Positions 31,000 to 42,215 are shown, numbered from the stretch's first letter. The stretch: 64,000 bases of DNA from Reticulitermes speratus (GCA_021186555.1 JAJKFL010000005.1:47053635-47117634), one strand, 5' to 3'. Numbers and translations: made by a program. Notes: generated by a model from the sequence alone, not told the origin.

Positions 31000-31760
31000 T
31001 GTTTTGAGAATCGCATAAAACATGAACACACTTTGTCGATGTTAAATTCAAGCGGTACATATACTGACCACATTGTTTTATACGGCTAATGATGGTTTCA
31101 TGTAGCCCATACTAGCTTCGGTGCACCAGTTATGCCCCTTTCTTTCGGAGTGTAATCCTATTTGACTCCTAAAACAGTACCTAGTAATTCTATGGCACAC
31201 ATACGTATACATAACGCCTGTTAACACCAACAGCACTTCTTGATAACAATGTTACTCTTTTCCCTTCTCCTTCCTGATTAATTGCAACTTTGAATGCCCT
31301 GCGTACTACTGGGAATGCCCACCCGTCAGGCGTTAAGATAAGCCAAATTTCGGGAGATACGAGCGTATTGTGATTCGTCTGGTTGCACGCAACAGAGTTC
31401 GTAGGCCACGGAGTAACGGGACCCGGTTCTTCAGACTGCTCGAATCCGCTCAAAGGTCACTCACGGCTCTGGGGCAGGCTATTCAACTACTGCTGCCTAG
31501 GCAACCTGAAGCTATCCATCCACCTGGACACGCCAGTGGCACGGATCTGCAGAGACGGCTACAAAACATCACGGTGGACCTCCCATTATCATCCAGCTCC
31601 TTACCAGCAAAATATTAATCCGGGTGCTAGGACTATACGATGGAGATGGGAGAGTGGAGGTAAAGCTCTAAGCATCCTGAATACTTTTACACACGGAGCT
31701 ACAACGGTCACACACACTGCACAGTTATATAAAACGTGCCTGCATAACATCAACCTATTC
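31000..31760. other. No gene seen
   Basis: Open frames on both strands at 31190-31453 and 31370-31769 have no domain that I recognise. Composition is balanced. It could be decayed transposon coding sequence. Confidence 0.4.
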
Positions 31761-31765
31761 AGATT

Positions 31766-31810
31766 CTGAAGATGGAGGCAGCACCACGCTGTGACGAAAC
31801 GTCGGCCAAA
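31766..31810 (+). ncRNA. Hammerhead-like remnant
   Basis: CTGAAGA (31766-31772), GATGGAGGCAGCACCACGCT with a CAGC/GCTG hairpin, then CGAAACGTCGGCC. Core words are kept but helix II is imperfect and the GAAACGTC segment leaves no loop for helix III. Confidence 0.35.
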
Positions 31811-32085
31811 AACGAAACACAAAACCAACATCAGTCACGTGGCTATCTAATGCAGATATAACCCCGCGTACAAATGGCACTGACCTCTGACAAGCGATCA
31901 GCTTCAAGCTCCGTTAAGATTTACCCGTGGAAAAAAGACCTGTCGGTACGTTCTGAACACGATAGCGGCCGGTGGTACAGCCATCTAACAGTGGTGCAGC
32001 GAAAAAAATATCACTGACTACTGTCGGGCATCAAACTCCTGTACTGAATGAGCTACACCGGATCATAAATATAAAACCTGAACCT

Positions 32086-32156
32086 AGGCCATTAAGGAGC
32101 AGAGTACGTGGAGGTAGAGTTCCCCTCATTCTCAACCACAACACTAGATGGTGAAA
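32086..32156 (-). mobile_element. SINE-B 3' fragment
   Basis: TAGGCCATTAAGGAGCAGAG, GTAGAGTTCCCCTCATTCTC and AACACTAGATGG match the 3' third of SINE-B. Confidence 0.55.
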
Positions 32157-32432
32157 GAATATTTTCATTCTAAGGTCGTCCTACAACCGGTGATGGAATC
32201 AGGACGCTTGGTCAACGGCCCGCGTCCCACTTGTCGTGGGAAGTGCTCCTGGCGTTGCAAAGGAAAGACAACTTGTGGGGTGCGTTTCGAGTCCCTGTCG
32301 CTCCATTGCGATTCTTTACTGTCGTCTGGCACGGACAGCCCAGAAGGTTTGTTTGCCACCAAACTACGTGTCATATCCCACAGGACGGTCATCTAACTAC
32401 CCTGAAATTCCACACACCTACACTTACTGTCC

Positions 32433-32712
32433 GGGGCCGGGATAGCGCAGTCGGTATAGCGACTCGCTACGGGCTGGACGGTCCGGGGATCGAATCCCGG
32501 TGGGGGCGAGATTTTCAGCATCCGTCCAGCCCGGCCCTGGGGCCTACCCAGCCTCCATACAATGGGTACCGGGTCATTCCCGGGGGTAAAGCGGCCGGGG
32601 CGTGGCGTTGACCACCCACCCCCATCTAGCGCCGAGGTTAAAGAAAGAGTAGAGCTATACCTCTACTCCCCCTCTGGGCCTTCATGGCCTGTTCTAGGGT
32701 GAACATTACCTT
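32433..32712 (+). mobile_element. SINE-B, young full-length copy with 14-bp duplication
   Basis: GGGCCGGGATAGCGCAGTCG has the A-box and GGGGATCGAATCCCGG the B-box. GGGGTAAAGCGGCCGGGGCG, CTCTACTCCCCCTCTGGGCC and TTCATGGCCTGTTCTAGGGT complete the body, which ends in ACATTACCTT. TACACTTACTGTCC is present at both 32419-32432 and 32713-32726. Confidence 0.96.
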
Positions 32713-32732
32713 TACACTTACTGTCCCACACA

Positions 32733-33010
32733 GGAGCCGGTATAGCTCAGTCAGCATAGTGAACGGCTACGGTCCGGACGAGCTCAGAATCAAGATTCGA
32801 TTCCCGGAAGGGGCAAATATCTATCAAGCGTCTATGCTGGCTTTGGGGCCCAACCTGCGGGGGAGCACCGGGGCTCTTTCCCTGAACGTAATGCTGCCGG
32901 GGCGCGTATCAAGCTGACTTGTCATCTAACGTTGAGGTTAACAATTCATGCGAACTACACCTCCATTCCCCCATACGTCTTCTTGGCGTGATGCACGTCT
33001 AAAAGCACAG
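32733..33010 (+). mobile_element. SINE-B, older copy downstream
   Basis: GAGCCGGTATAGCTCAGTCA, AGATTCGATTCCCGGAAGGG, ATTCCCCCATACGTCTTCTT and AAGCACAGGGAC follow the same order with much divergence. The young copy inserted about 6 bp before it. Confidence 0.85.
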
Positions 33011-33514
33011 GGACAACTTCATCTCCCTTTTACTGTCTTCCTCAGACACGTTGATGAACCCAACCTTCGGAACAGGACAAGAAAACCAACGGTAGAGTAC
33101 AACGAGGTATGAATGAAGAAAAACAGTCCAGTAACGAAAACAAAAAAACACACGGGACCAACAAAAGAAGTAGGGCATGCGAACAGCGATGGATTGGTTA
33201 CACAACGTCTGTGGTGAATACAAAATGGCTCCCGCAACAGCAGACGATCAGATCACGTTACTCTTGAATTCGTTCCAGCTATCATTAACAAATCAAATGT
33301 TCCCTCACGCGTCTCTGTATACAACGCTAATCATTTACAAACCTACCGCTTTCCATTGGCAGACTCGTGACATTTCGGAAACTGGAACATCTGTGGCTTA
33401 ATGCACCTTTAAACTGCCCTAAGTCCTTTACTTTATACATCCCGCAGTGACACATATTGCAATAATACAAAGAACGTTAATTACAACTCAATATCTTGGT
33501 CATTCAATATTTAA

Positions 33515-33575
33515 TACAACATGTTTCGGCCTGTCTGATGATAACCATATAGGCTGAAACATTTTTTTCTGCAGT
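33515..33575. ncRNA. Inverted hammerhead-like remnant
   Basis: On plus, CTGATGATAACCATATAGGC leads to TGAAACAT. On minus, CAGACAGGCCGAAACATGTT gives a second GAAAC on the other arm. Helix II on plus is only two or three pairs, so cleavage is unlikely. Confidence 0.35.
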
Positions 33576-33611
33576 GCAACATCCCAACACACACACACAT
33601 ACATACATAAC

Positions 33612-33783
33612 CGGTAGGACTCCTCTGGACGAGTGATCAGCTCGTCGCTGAGGCCGCTACCTACACAAGACACAACAAACACGAGAGACGAATATCCATA
33701 CACTCAGCGGGATTCGAACCCGCGATCCCAGCAATCGAGCCGCCGCAAACCTACGCCTTGGACAGCAAGGCCACTGGGATCCG
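33612..33783 (-). mobile_element. SINE-A, 3' truncated
   Basis: GGTAGGACTCCTCTGGACGA, AGCGGGATTCGAACCCGCGA and GGCCACTGGGATC are present. The GGGGCTGTCGAGCC tail is absent, and the copy starts at ATACATAACC. Confidence 0.85.
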
Positions 33784-34261
33784 CTCTAAATGCATGTACA
33801 ATTAATTCCAAGCACACACGACGAACCCATAAACCCATTTAAGATAAACTCGATAGCCAGATATCCTTCCTAAGTACATCTGAAGTCAGGCAGCTATTCA
33901 AAATACACTTGCAGAAGTCATAAATCCAATTTCTAGCTTTTCTACGGAACACACAGCCAGTGATTAACCCGCGGAGGTGGAGTAACAGTGTGCAGAAACT
34001 GCTCCAATTTGAAAGTTCCCAGTGTCTTACGCCGAACAAGCACACGAACATCACGCATCAAATTAATGGCTCACGACCCAGACAAAGAAACGAATACACA
34101 ACCCACGTACACAGTTATAAAATGCTGACCCCAAAACTGCCTGAACTATTATTACCTGTGACCAGCAGAGTTCCCACGTTATGTAACGCTGTCAGGTTGG
34201 TAGTCATGATTCAAATGCGATGCCCGGTTCGGTGTTCAAAGTCGTTGCTACCAGATACGTT

Positions 34262-34298
34262 TGTTCGTAGTGTGTGTGTGTGTGTGGGGGGGGGGGGC
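34262..34298 (+). repeat. (GT)n then G-run
   Basis: Several TG units (GTGTGTGTGTGTGTG) run into 11 G. Confidence 0.9.
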
Positions 34299-34443
34299 TT
34301 CTTGTTTTAGTCCGATGCTTCAAAGGAGATATTTAATGGCCGATGAATTTTGCGTGGCCGCGTATCAATATCGCTTGCCAAGTTTTGGTGAAACTCGACA
34401 AAGCGACGTGACATTTAAATTTCTCACGGCAATGTCTCTGCAG

Positions 34444-34706
34444 GCCAATCCCAGTGGCCGTGCGGTCTAAGGCGTGGGTCTGCGGCCGCTCGCTTACTGG
34501 GATTATGGGTTCGAATCCCACCGGAGGCATGGATGTCTGTCTATTGTGAGTGTTGTGTGTTGTCAGGTAGAGGTCTCTGCGACGGGCTGATCACTCGTCC
34601 AGAGGAGTCCTACCGAGTGTGGTGTGTCTAAAAAGTGTGATCGTGAAGCCTCGAAAAATGAGGCGGCCTAGGCCCCCAAGGGGCTGTCGAGCCATTGAAA
34701 AAAAAA
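34444..34706 (+). mobile_element. SINE-A, full length
   Basis: CCAATCCCAGTGGCCGTGCG starts it and GGGGCTGTCGAGCCATTGAA with an A-tract ends it. The B-box is GGGTTCGAATCCCACC. GTCTCTGCAG (34434-34443) is repeated as GTCTCTGTAG (34707-34716), a 10-bp duplication with one change. Confidence 0.94.
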
Positions 34707-34734
34707 GTCTCTGTAGAGCACTCTTTTCTTAGAT

Positions 34735-34775
34735 GTGACGCCGTGTAGTTACGAGGCGTCACAGCCCAGAACGAA
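34735..34775. mobile_element. Fold-back end fragment
   Basis: ATGTGACGCCGTGTAGTTAC is closely followed by GAGGCGTCACAGCCCA, an element collapsed to its two ends. Confidence 0.5.
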
Positions 34776-34897
34776 CTGATCTTCGGTAAAGCCAGTTCGT
34801 ATTACAACACACTACCGCATAATTCATGCTAGTCCTTTATCATTTAACGACGCTGTCACCAACCCAGCTAATCAGTTAATTAGTATGTTGGGCTTGT

Positions 34898-34939
34898 ACT
34901 CCCTTATGATGGCACTCCGGTGCCGAAACATGTAGGAGT
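34898..34939 (+). ncRNA. Hammerhead-like motif, G5 mutated
   Basis: Helix I is a perfect 5-bp ACTCC (34898-34902) with GGAGT (34935-34939). The core reads CTTATGA (34903-34909), with G5 changed to U. Helix II is perfect GGCAC/GTGCC (34911-34924). GAAA is at 34925-34928, then ACATGT and the GTA triplet ending at 34934. G5 is invariant in active hammerheads, so this copy should be dead although its fold is the best preserved. Confidence 0.6.
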
Positions 34940-35039
34940 TTAATATTTGTCTTGAATTGTATTGTATTCAGTGCATTTGATGGTTGATGTATTAACTGTA
35001 AGAATATGCACGGTGTGAGTACCAAAACTCGTGCGGACA

Positions 35040-35225
35040 GTTACCACGAACCTCTCAACCCGTAGTGATGAATGTAAAGGCAGGATGGTTCGATACCAGG
35101 CCAGTCCACGTGGGACCCACTGATAGAGTGGTACTGTAACAGGTTTTCTCCTAATACTTCGGTTTCCTCTGTCGGTGTCGTTCCACCAATGCTCCACGCT
35201 CATTTCACTGACCTACCACTGACGC
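35040..35225 (+). mobile_element. SINE-C, diverged
   Basis: GGATGGTTCGATACCAGGCC is the B-box region. GGTACTGTAACAGGTTTTCT, TACTTCGGTTTCCTCTGTCG and GTTCCACCAATGCTCC follow in order. Confidence 0.75.
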
Positions 35226-35879
35226 TGTACTATGTCAGCAGCAACTGACGCCTCTCCACAGCCAATCTCTCTGCCCCCGTAATCTTCAGCTCAACAGCCC
35301 CACTACGGTCTGCGGCCCCCCTTCTGGCTGCAATAAACTGATGGTGTGTTACCATAGCGACGCCTGCGTCGACGTCTGGTAGACCTACACAAGACGCTCT
35401 CTTCAGGCGCGGAAGAAAACAGAATGCAAACCGAACACAACACGCTGGAAACTAATATCTTGAAGTCCGTACAGGTTTTTCTTACAGTTCTTCGGATTTC
35501 CTTCGTCAATGACCATTGTACCGACGGCTATCAGTGGCGCATCCTGATCGTCCGGAGGTCAGGTCCAGCGGAACGGTACAATGCCGCACTGTGTGCCCTT
35601 CCGCTAGACCTGACCGCTGGATCTGCATTCGTCACGCCTATATTCATACACATTCATCTACCAGCCACGGTATGTAGTCTAAACTAGTGTTTCCCACCTT
35701 CTTGCCACAGACAAACCCCTAGAAATCGTGGGTACCTAAATACAAAACTACACGGTGTTACATCGCATACGACAGCAGCAACCGCCGTCAGCGCCTCAAA
35801 TCTCACAACCAAATTATTCTCACCTCGCGTCCCGACAGCCTACTTGGCCCACTCATCCTCCTATGCAATACGTATAGAA

Positions 35880-36067
35880 CAGTGGTATTCAACCTGGGGT
35901 ACGCGTACCCCCGGGGGTACGCGAAGACATCTTAGGGGGTACGTAAAATTAGAAATATATATATATATATATTATTTCAAGATAAACAATGAATAATCAG
36001 GGCCAAACTTAGGGTTAGCCACAAGAGACCCGGACATAAGGACATGCGATTTGGGAGCGCCACTTTT

Positions 36068-36099
<32 letters not shown>

Positions 36100-36368
36100 C
36101 TTTATGCGATTCTTATCTGGGCGGCTAGTTTCACTTTATTCCACATAGTGCATATAATATATTTGTTATTTAATAGCTTGACTCTCCTTTTTCTCATTTA
36201 AAACTTATTATTTAATACATTATTTTGGATGTAATTTATTTAGCTTATTTTAGATGTAGATTATAGACTATGTATAACTTGAATTATGCACCAACAACTT
36301 TGGGGGTACAAAGTTTAAGAGAAATTATATCTGGGGGTACGCGAACAAAAAAAGTTTGAATTCCACTG
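35880..36368 (+). mobile_element. hAT-like MITE, 489 bp, exact 8-bp duplication
   Basis: It begins CAGTGGTATTCAACCTGGGG and ends AAGTTTGAATTCCACTG. GTATAGAA is present on both sides (35872-35879 and 36369-36376). The ends and 8-bp duplication fit hAT. Inside are two GGGGGTACGC blocks facing each other, a (TA)n run at 35956-35976 and a (CT)n run at 36071-36101. No transposase is encoded. A second copy lies inverted at 44445-44908. Confidence 0.93.
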
Positions 36369-36371
36369 GTA

Positions 36372-36525
36372 TAGAAGATACCTTCCCCCAGAATAAAGCG
36401 GTCGGAGCGTGAAGCTGACCACTCAGCTCAATCTAATGCCAAGGTTAAAAATGTTTAGAGCCACGCATAGCTCCACTAAGCTACACGTCTTCACAGGATG
36501 GTGTTTAACGAAGCACATAACCAGA
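36372..36525 (+). mobile_element. SINE-B 3' half
   Basis: AATAAAGCGGTCGGAGCGTG, AATCTAATGCCAAGGTTAAA, CATAGCTCCACTAAGC and CGTCTTCACAGGATGGTG are the 3' half of a diverged copy. The tRNA-like head is missing, and it abuts the right duplication of the hAT MITE. Confidence 0.7.
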
Positions 36526-36944
36526 CCCCACAGACTCCCTCCCCCACTTGCAAGGAACGATCCAGCTAGCGAACTTAAACTTGCCAGACATCGTGGAACG
36601 TGGATTCTGTACATATGAGTCACCACCAACTAGAAGCGAGGTGATTCTTTTGTTTTTCAAACATGTCCGCCAGACAGCGCTGCTATTGTCAGAAGGGTTA
36701 AACTTGTCTCACGTGTGTACGTGATCTGAATTTTACCAAAAACTAGTTCTTTGCTTTGTTTTTACGGTACGATATTTGCTACTGCTGAGATATTTCTGTA
36801 GCCGCCTGAGGGCGTAGCACTACCATGACCGTATCAGAGCCATCAAGGTCTTCAGAGACGTCACTATTCCACAAAGAACTCAAAACAATCCAACCCTAAG
36901 TTGCAAGTTACTTACAATGAAGACTGAAATTAATATAAATTACG

Positions 36945-37135
36945 AGTATGTCAGGGAACCAGAACAAACATGAAGAAAGGGAAGACAAAAAGAAAGATGG
37001 ATGGATGAAGATGTAGAATGACCAACTATGGAGTGACAGATGAGGCACGGACATGTGAACAAATTTAGTTTTGGGTGAAGGAAAACCATTGTACAGTAGG
37101 TAAACCGTTGGATGGATGGATGGATGGAGTACATC
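36945..37135 (+). pseudogene. Possible LINE remnant
   Basis: GGGAAGACAAAAAGAAAGATGG reads KGRQKERWMDED-like residues, similar to the GRPKKRW segment of LINE C-termini. (GGAT)n follows at 37108-37128. This is weak evidence. Confidence 0.3.
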
Positions 37136-37204
37136 CAGTTATTCAGTTCTTACCCCTAAAAGACTAACCAGACAGTATCTCCATTACGAAGGTCAATTGA
37201 TCAA

Positions 37205-37325
37205 TGCTGTCACGTGATCGCGGTTTGTTCTGAAAGTAACACGGATCACACAAATGCACTGTGTGGGAGGGAAATACCGAAGCTTTAAAGGTTCAACCTC
37301 GTGATATACGGGCCTTTGAAGGGTT
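37205..37325 (-). repeat. Dispersed repeat D fragment
   Basis: GGTTTGTTCTGAAAGTAACA, CACAAATGCACTGTGTGGGA and AAAGGTTCAACCTCGTGATA match the minus form of repeat D. Confidence 0.5.
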
Positions 37326-37579
37326 TTTTATGCAACATTTTAAGAGACACTGAATAACTTTAATGCACGATAATGTTCGCGTTTGAACAGGTAAAGTTGC
37401 CTTTGTGCTTAATCAAGAATCACATGAAGGTATTGTAACGTCAGGCGTGGCCGAATAATGAGGCAGATTAATGTGTCACATGCGTCTCACACAACCTGTT
37501 AATACCGTCTCAGCCCTGACATCATCAGCGGGGCATCCGATTCGTCATCACGTCGTCGTCATCATCATCATCATCAATG

Positions 37580-38220
37580 CCTCCAGGTACCCCAGCGTCA
37601 CACAGACCGCTCAGATATGCTACAGAAAGGATGTTAAAAACATTCATGGCGGCGGGCGTTGGCTTTACTAAAAGCAGTTCATTTGAACCAGGCAGAAATT
37701 AGGCAAGTCACTATCTAAAGCATCCAGTTCATCTAACACAGAAAATGTTCGCTCTGTTATTATCCCTAGACGTCAATTTCCTAAAAACTTTCCAGGGGAA
37801 AAAAACATTTAAACACACTAAAATATTTATTCGCAACTTAGCAACAGATTTACAATCGAGCACAATCGATATCGTTGACGGGGAAACTTGCGATCGATGT
37901 CTTAATCTGTTATCGATACAGGGCGTCTACAATCGATCATGCTCGATTGTTTTTTTTTTTCAGACTCGGCTCCTAACCTCACACGAATCACAGTCTGAAT
38001 CATCACAACTGTTTCTTAGGCCTCAGCACATATCACACAGATCACAGTCTGTCTCAATTATTAGAACTGTTTCTTCGGCCCCAGGTCATACCTCACTTGC
38101 CGTGCGCCTGGGTTCCGTTTCCAAATGAACCCCCTGTATAACACGAAGTCGGAGCGTCAGCTTATCCAGCTCACAGGCCCAATACGAGTAGCGCACACGA
38201 AGTCAGACCTGAGATTCTCA
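37580..38220. other. No gene seen; ATCGAT-rich patch
   Basis: A (CAT)n tract lies at 37555-37577. Between 37850 and 37945 ATCGAT or TCGATC words recur several times (ACAATCGATATCG, GCGATCGATG, TTATCGATAC, CAATCGATCATG). CAATCACAGTCTG-type words repeat at 37988 and 38045. No gene is recognised. Confidence 0.4.
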
Positions 38221-38224
38221 TGGC

Positions 38225-38365
38225 GTTGTCTGTGGCGCCGTGTAGTTTGGTACAAATGTACCTACGTTTTCAGAGGAATCCATTACGCTGTGGATAGGGG
38301 CAACAGATCGCTCTGAAACGTCAGTAAATTTCTACGAAAACTAAGTGGCGTCATATCACAGCGTA
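38225..38365. mobile_element. Fold-back element (GGCGCCGTGTAGTTTGGTA type)
   Basis: GGCGCCGTGTAGTTTGG at left and AACTAAGTGGCGTCATATCA at right are inverted. TACGTTTTCAGAGGAATCC and GCTCTGAAACGTCAGTAAAT form the inner arms. Confidence 0.65.
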
Positions 38366-38529
38366 ACATTTATGCCTGCCCAATCTGCTGAGACACACAC
38401 AGTGAAATCACAACAGAGTGCTCACTGCCAAGACAATGAACTCCAATCCATTACGTGACCAAACACAAAGAATGGGAAGGTTTCAGAATTGATCACTTTA
38501 ACCCTTTAAAGACGAAGCGTAAACTGTTT

Positions 38530-38735
38530 CATTTAAAGACCCAGTGCGTACCGCGCAGTAAACACTTTTCATCTCGGTTAAAAAAAACAAATCAATTTAT
38601 GTTATATACGGCAAAAGTCGCTGTTTGTTGTGATATAAATACAAGACACATAAATACAGTGTGGGTAGAATGTAGAATTTTTGTATGTTAAAACTGTTGA
38701 TGCATCAAGTAACCATTAGGCTTTAGAAGGTTAAT
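38530..38735 (-). repeat. Dispersed repeat D, near complete
   Basis: AAGACCCAGTGCGTACCGCG, CAGTAAACACTTTTCATCTC, CGCTGTTTGTTGTGATATAA and ACAGTGTGGGTAGAATGTAG are the reverse of the 58.7-59.4 kb sequence. Confidence 0.75.
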
Positions 38736-39299
38736 AATAGTGACATCTTTAGCCTCAGTAATTCCACCGCGTATTTCAGCAATACGAACCGTGTACAGCC
38801 ACAGTACCGTGCATTAACAAGTCTGCTGCAGATACTGTAGTCAAGTCCTGCAAATCCAAAGCTACAAAACACGCGTCATTTCTCCGGCTTGCGATCGTAA
38901 CGGTTCGACTGGTGCGCCTGTTACAGCGTGCAAGCGAGTGAGTCACACCTCACGTGATGCGGCAAGGTATGAACACGTCAGATGTTACAAATTCAAATTT
39001 ACAAAACCAGCATGACGCCATATGTTAATATGTTAATGACCTACTGCAATCTCTTCTGGTCATCTTATTTCGGAAAATATACGTCATCCAGCTTCTGTGT
39101 ACGTGCCAAGTATTGCCACTACATTACATGCTCACACTGCGACGATAAGTTCGTTTCTTTGGAACTCTTGTGTGTCACTGCGCAGGCCAATGACCTTGAG
39201 GCGACACTCGTTCACCGTAACCCAAGGGAGACCTTACGTGCATCAGCAAAACCGCGCAACATTCAAAATAAACTTGTTACTGTTGCTGTTACTGAAGGT

Positions 39300-39541
39300 A
39301 AAGTTAAGGTACAGTTCTCCCTAGAACAGGCCATGAGGCCCAGAGGGGGAGTAGAGGTATAGCTATACTCTTTCTTTAACCCTGGCACTAGATGAGGGTG
39401 GGTGGTCAACTCCACGCCCCGGCCACTTTACCCCGGGAAAGAGACCCGGTACCCATTGTATAGGAGGCTGGGTGGGCCCCAGGGCCGGTCTGAACGTGTG
39501 TGGAAAATCTCGCCCCAACTGAGATTCGATTCCCGGTTAGT
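39300..39541 (-). mobile_element. SINE-B, head truncated
   Basis: CCTAGAACAGGCCATGAGGC, GCCCCGGCCACTTTACCCCG and TGAGATTCGATTCCCGG (B-box) are present on minus. The A-box half is missing, and a LINE remnant starts right after. Confidence 0.85.
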
Positions 39542-39775
39542 CAAGGAAAAGATAGGCGGAGCACGTGACCCCCACGGAAGAGAAGCGGAGGAGCGAAAAC
39601 TTCAAGGAAAGAGACCACTGTGAAGATCTAGACGCAAATGGGATTATATTAAAATGGATCATAAAAAACACAATGGGGGCGTGAACTGCATTCATCTGTC
39701 TTAGATAGGAGCCAATGAATTGGTCCCAACACCACAATAACGAACCCTCGAGCCCCATGAAAGGTGAGAGATTTG
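39542..39775 (+). pseudogene. LINE C-terminal remnant
   Basis: GAAAGAGACCACTGTGAAGA reads GKRPL, then KWDYIKMD and GVNCIHLS, a decayed form of GKRPLGRPRRRWEDNIKMDL-type LINE tails. Several stops are present. Confidence 0.6.
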
Positions 39776-39933
39776 ACCAACTCAGTAAATGTAAGCTTCC
39801 CAACACAGGGACACTGCTCCATGTAGTCTTTCTATTAAACGCCTCCTGAGTTTCCGTTATTTATTGATCTGGCTTTCAACTAATTTATAATTCATTCATT
39901 TACCCTTTTATTAACACGCCCAATACGTCACGT

Positions 39934-40187
39934 GCCGATCCCAGTGGCCGCGCGGTCTAAGGCGTGGGTCTACGGCCGCTCGCTTACTGGGATTGTGGGT
40001 TCGAATCCCGCCGGGGAATGGATGTCTGTCTCTTGTGAGTGTTGTGTGTTGTCAGGTAGAGGTCTCTGCGTCGGGCTGATCACTCGTCCAGAGGAGTCCT
40101 ACCGAGTGTCGTGTGTCTAATGTGTGTGATCGTGAAGCCTCGGAAAATGAGGCGGCCTAGGCCCCCAAGGGGCTGTTGCGCCATGTA
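39934..40187 (+). mobile_element. SINE-A, full length
   Basis: GCCGATCCCAGTGGCCGCGC, B-box GTGGGTTCGAATCCCGCCGG, AGAGGAGTCCTACCGAGTGT and GGGGCTGTTGCGCCATGT with an A-tract. AATACGT at 39922 and after the tail may be a short duplication. Confidence 0.93.
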
Positions 40188-40429
40188 AAAAAAAATACGT
40201 ATTTTATATTATAGAATAATGTAAGCAGATCTGTCGAACTAATGACTACTAGTCGGAAAGGGAGCCCGAAACGTGAATCCCGGTCGTTCGGTGCACAGTT
40301 CATCCACGACTATACGCAAATGGGAAACACAAATCACACAAACGTAACACGTGAACTCGTTCAGAACAGTTACCGGGTTCAGAAATACAGGGTTTCTTAC
40401 TTACCACCGTCAGGCTCAGAAATTGCCAG

Positions 40430-40625
40430 TATGAGGCCATGCGAAGTGGTACAAACTTGCAGACGTTTCAGAGTAACCTGATGCTTCTACCTTCTTGACT
40501 CCGTAACGTTAGCTTTCAGCCTGGTGTTCCGGAGTTATTTTATACAACCTGTACGTCCTGAAGATGGAGGAATGAAGTTTCTTCGATAAAGTGCCACCAG
40601 ACTACATGACATTATCGCAGAGGAG
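40430..40625. mobile_element. Fold-back element remnant
   Basis: CTTGCAGACGTTTCAGAGTA at left, with CCTGAAGATGGAGGAATGAA and AGACTACATGACATTATCGC at right. A collapsed pair GACGCCGTACAGTCTATAGC and ATGGCGTCACGCC follows at 40675-40715. Confidence 0.5.
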
Positions 40626-40804
40626 AGAACTCTTCATGTACAGCGCCGTGAAAAGAGCTCCGTCTTGATGGATATGACGCCGTACAGTCTATAGCAAACA
40701 TGGCGTCACGCCTCAGCCCAGTCCTGCATACTGCTGTACGACAGTGAAGATTACAACTAAATTCATGAACGAAACCCTCATCCCAAAAATTCAGTACAGT
40801 GACA

Positions 40805-41075
40805 AGGCTGTGGCCTCAAAAAACCGGGGAATCGGGTTCAATTATCGGTAGAAGCGAAAGATTTTTCTCGCCTGTAAAGCGTCCCCACTGACTCTATGGC
40901 CCACCAACGTCCCCTCCAAAAGATCCTGAAGGTAAACAAGACGGAAATCAAAATGACCATTATCCTTTAATATTGAGTCGGGGTTAGAAATGTGTGGAGC
41001 TATACCTACACTCCCCCGCACACCTTCATGGCGTAGTACTTAATAAAGCACAACGACATGCCCCGAACCCCAGCA
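40805..41075 (+). mobile_element. SINE-B, old copy
   Basis: GAATCGGGTTCAATTATCGG is a decayed B-box. GAGCTATACCTACACTCCCC, ACCTTCATGGCGTAG and AAGCACAACGACATG are the 3' part. Confidence 0.65.
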
Positions 41076-41079
41076 GGAA

Positions 41080-42060
41080 ATTACGTAATTTAAAAAAATT
41101 CTTTGCTTGTTCTTATGCTGTGGCCGCAGGGAAATACCCATAAAATCCGTTTTGTTCTTCCACGATGAATTGGTAATTGATACGTGGTGATGGCGTCGGT
41201 CGCTACGAACCAGTAGCAGGCTCCTATTATACCTGCACGCAACAAGGCTGACTACGCATATGGCTTATTAGGCATAGACGACCTTCCTGAACCACACAGA
41301 AGAATTTCATCGTCCCATGTACTTATATAGCCTGGGTAAACAAACCAATCAGACCAGTCCACTGCATTTTATAAACTGTAGTGGTTAGTTACCATGAGTT
41401 CAAGGGGGTCACTGTGCATGGCCGGATGGTAAGAACTAAGGTAAAATGACTCCATGTGGGCCGTGTGTGGCTAACATCGAGTATCAAATGTATTAGGTCA
41501 GTTTCAAACACATTCAGTTGATGTGACTGCTAACACCAGGTTTCTGACAGTACACATCCTCTGCATTTATTACAATCGATTACGCATTGCTGTCGCAGGA
41601 AGCCTTACCAAAACACATTTCAAACTTACGTCGTCAGAGATTATGAGATGTGCCATTAACAGTAATAACTGAACTACAGACAAAACAATTTACAAGAGTA
41701 AAACAATGTACTAATGAGAAACAATGGAAAAGGAAAGCCAAGATGTTGAGGTAAACGTAGATGAAGATACCAAGGTTGATTTTAGGGCACACTAAGGAGG
41801 TCTTCTTCAGGATAAAAATAATACAGAATAATAAACTGGATGAAGCAGCAAGAATTCTAGATCTCGGGGTAAAGAAGGTAGTAGCCACAATGAAACAAGA
41901 CAAAGGAAAGGGTCAAACAGATAAATGTTGGTTTGGTGTTGGTAACCCTACATTCTTAACCAGCTTTTATACAATCCGGAGGATCATTGCTGTTTGTATA
42001 ACAGACGGCCTGTGGATACTATTCCAAACCAACTGCGAAGATCAGAGTTGAACAAATTGT
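41080..42060. other. No gene seen
   Basis: The plus frame at 41761-42051 (96 aa, KIPRLILGHTKEVFFRIK start) has no domain that I recognise and no flanking splice signals that convinced me. Confidence 0.4.
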
Positions 42061-42064
42061 CCCA

Positions 42065-42215
42065 AAATCTGGAAGCCGCCTCAAAATGCTAGTCGCCAGA
42101 AAGCTAACATGAAGCAAGTTCCACACTGAGGACTCAAAAACAAATAGGCGTCACCGTACAAAATTTGGTCGCCAGGGAGACATGGCGCCCGGGATTTGTG
42201 CACCCCTGGATAAGA
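42065..42215 (-). mobile_element. hAT-like repeat C
   Basis: GAAGCCGCCTCAAAATGCTA, GAAGCAAGTTCCACACTGAG and GGGATTTGTGCACCCCTG are the inverse of the 24 kb copy, including its CAGGGGTGCACAAATCCC end. Confidence 0.7.
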
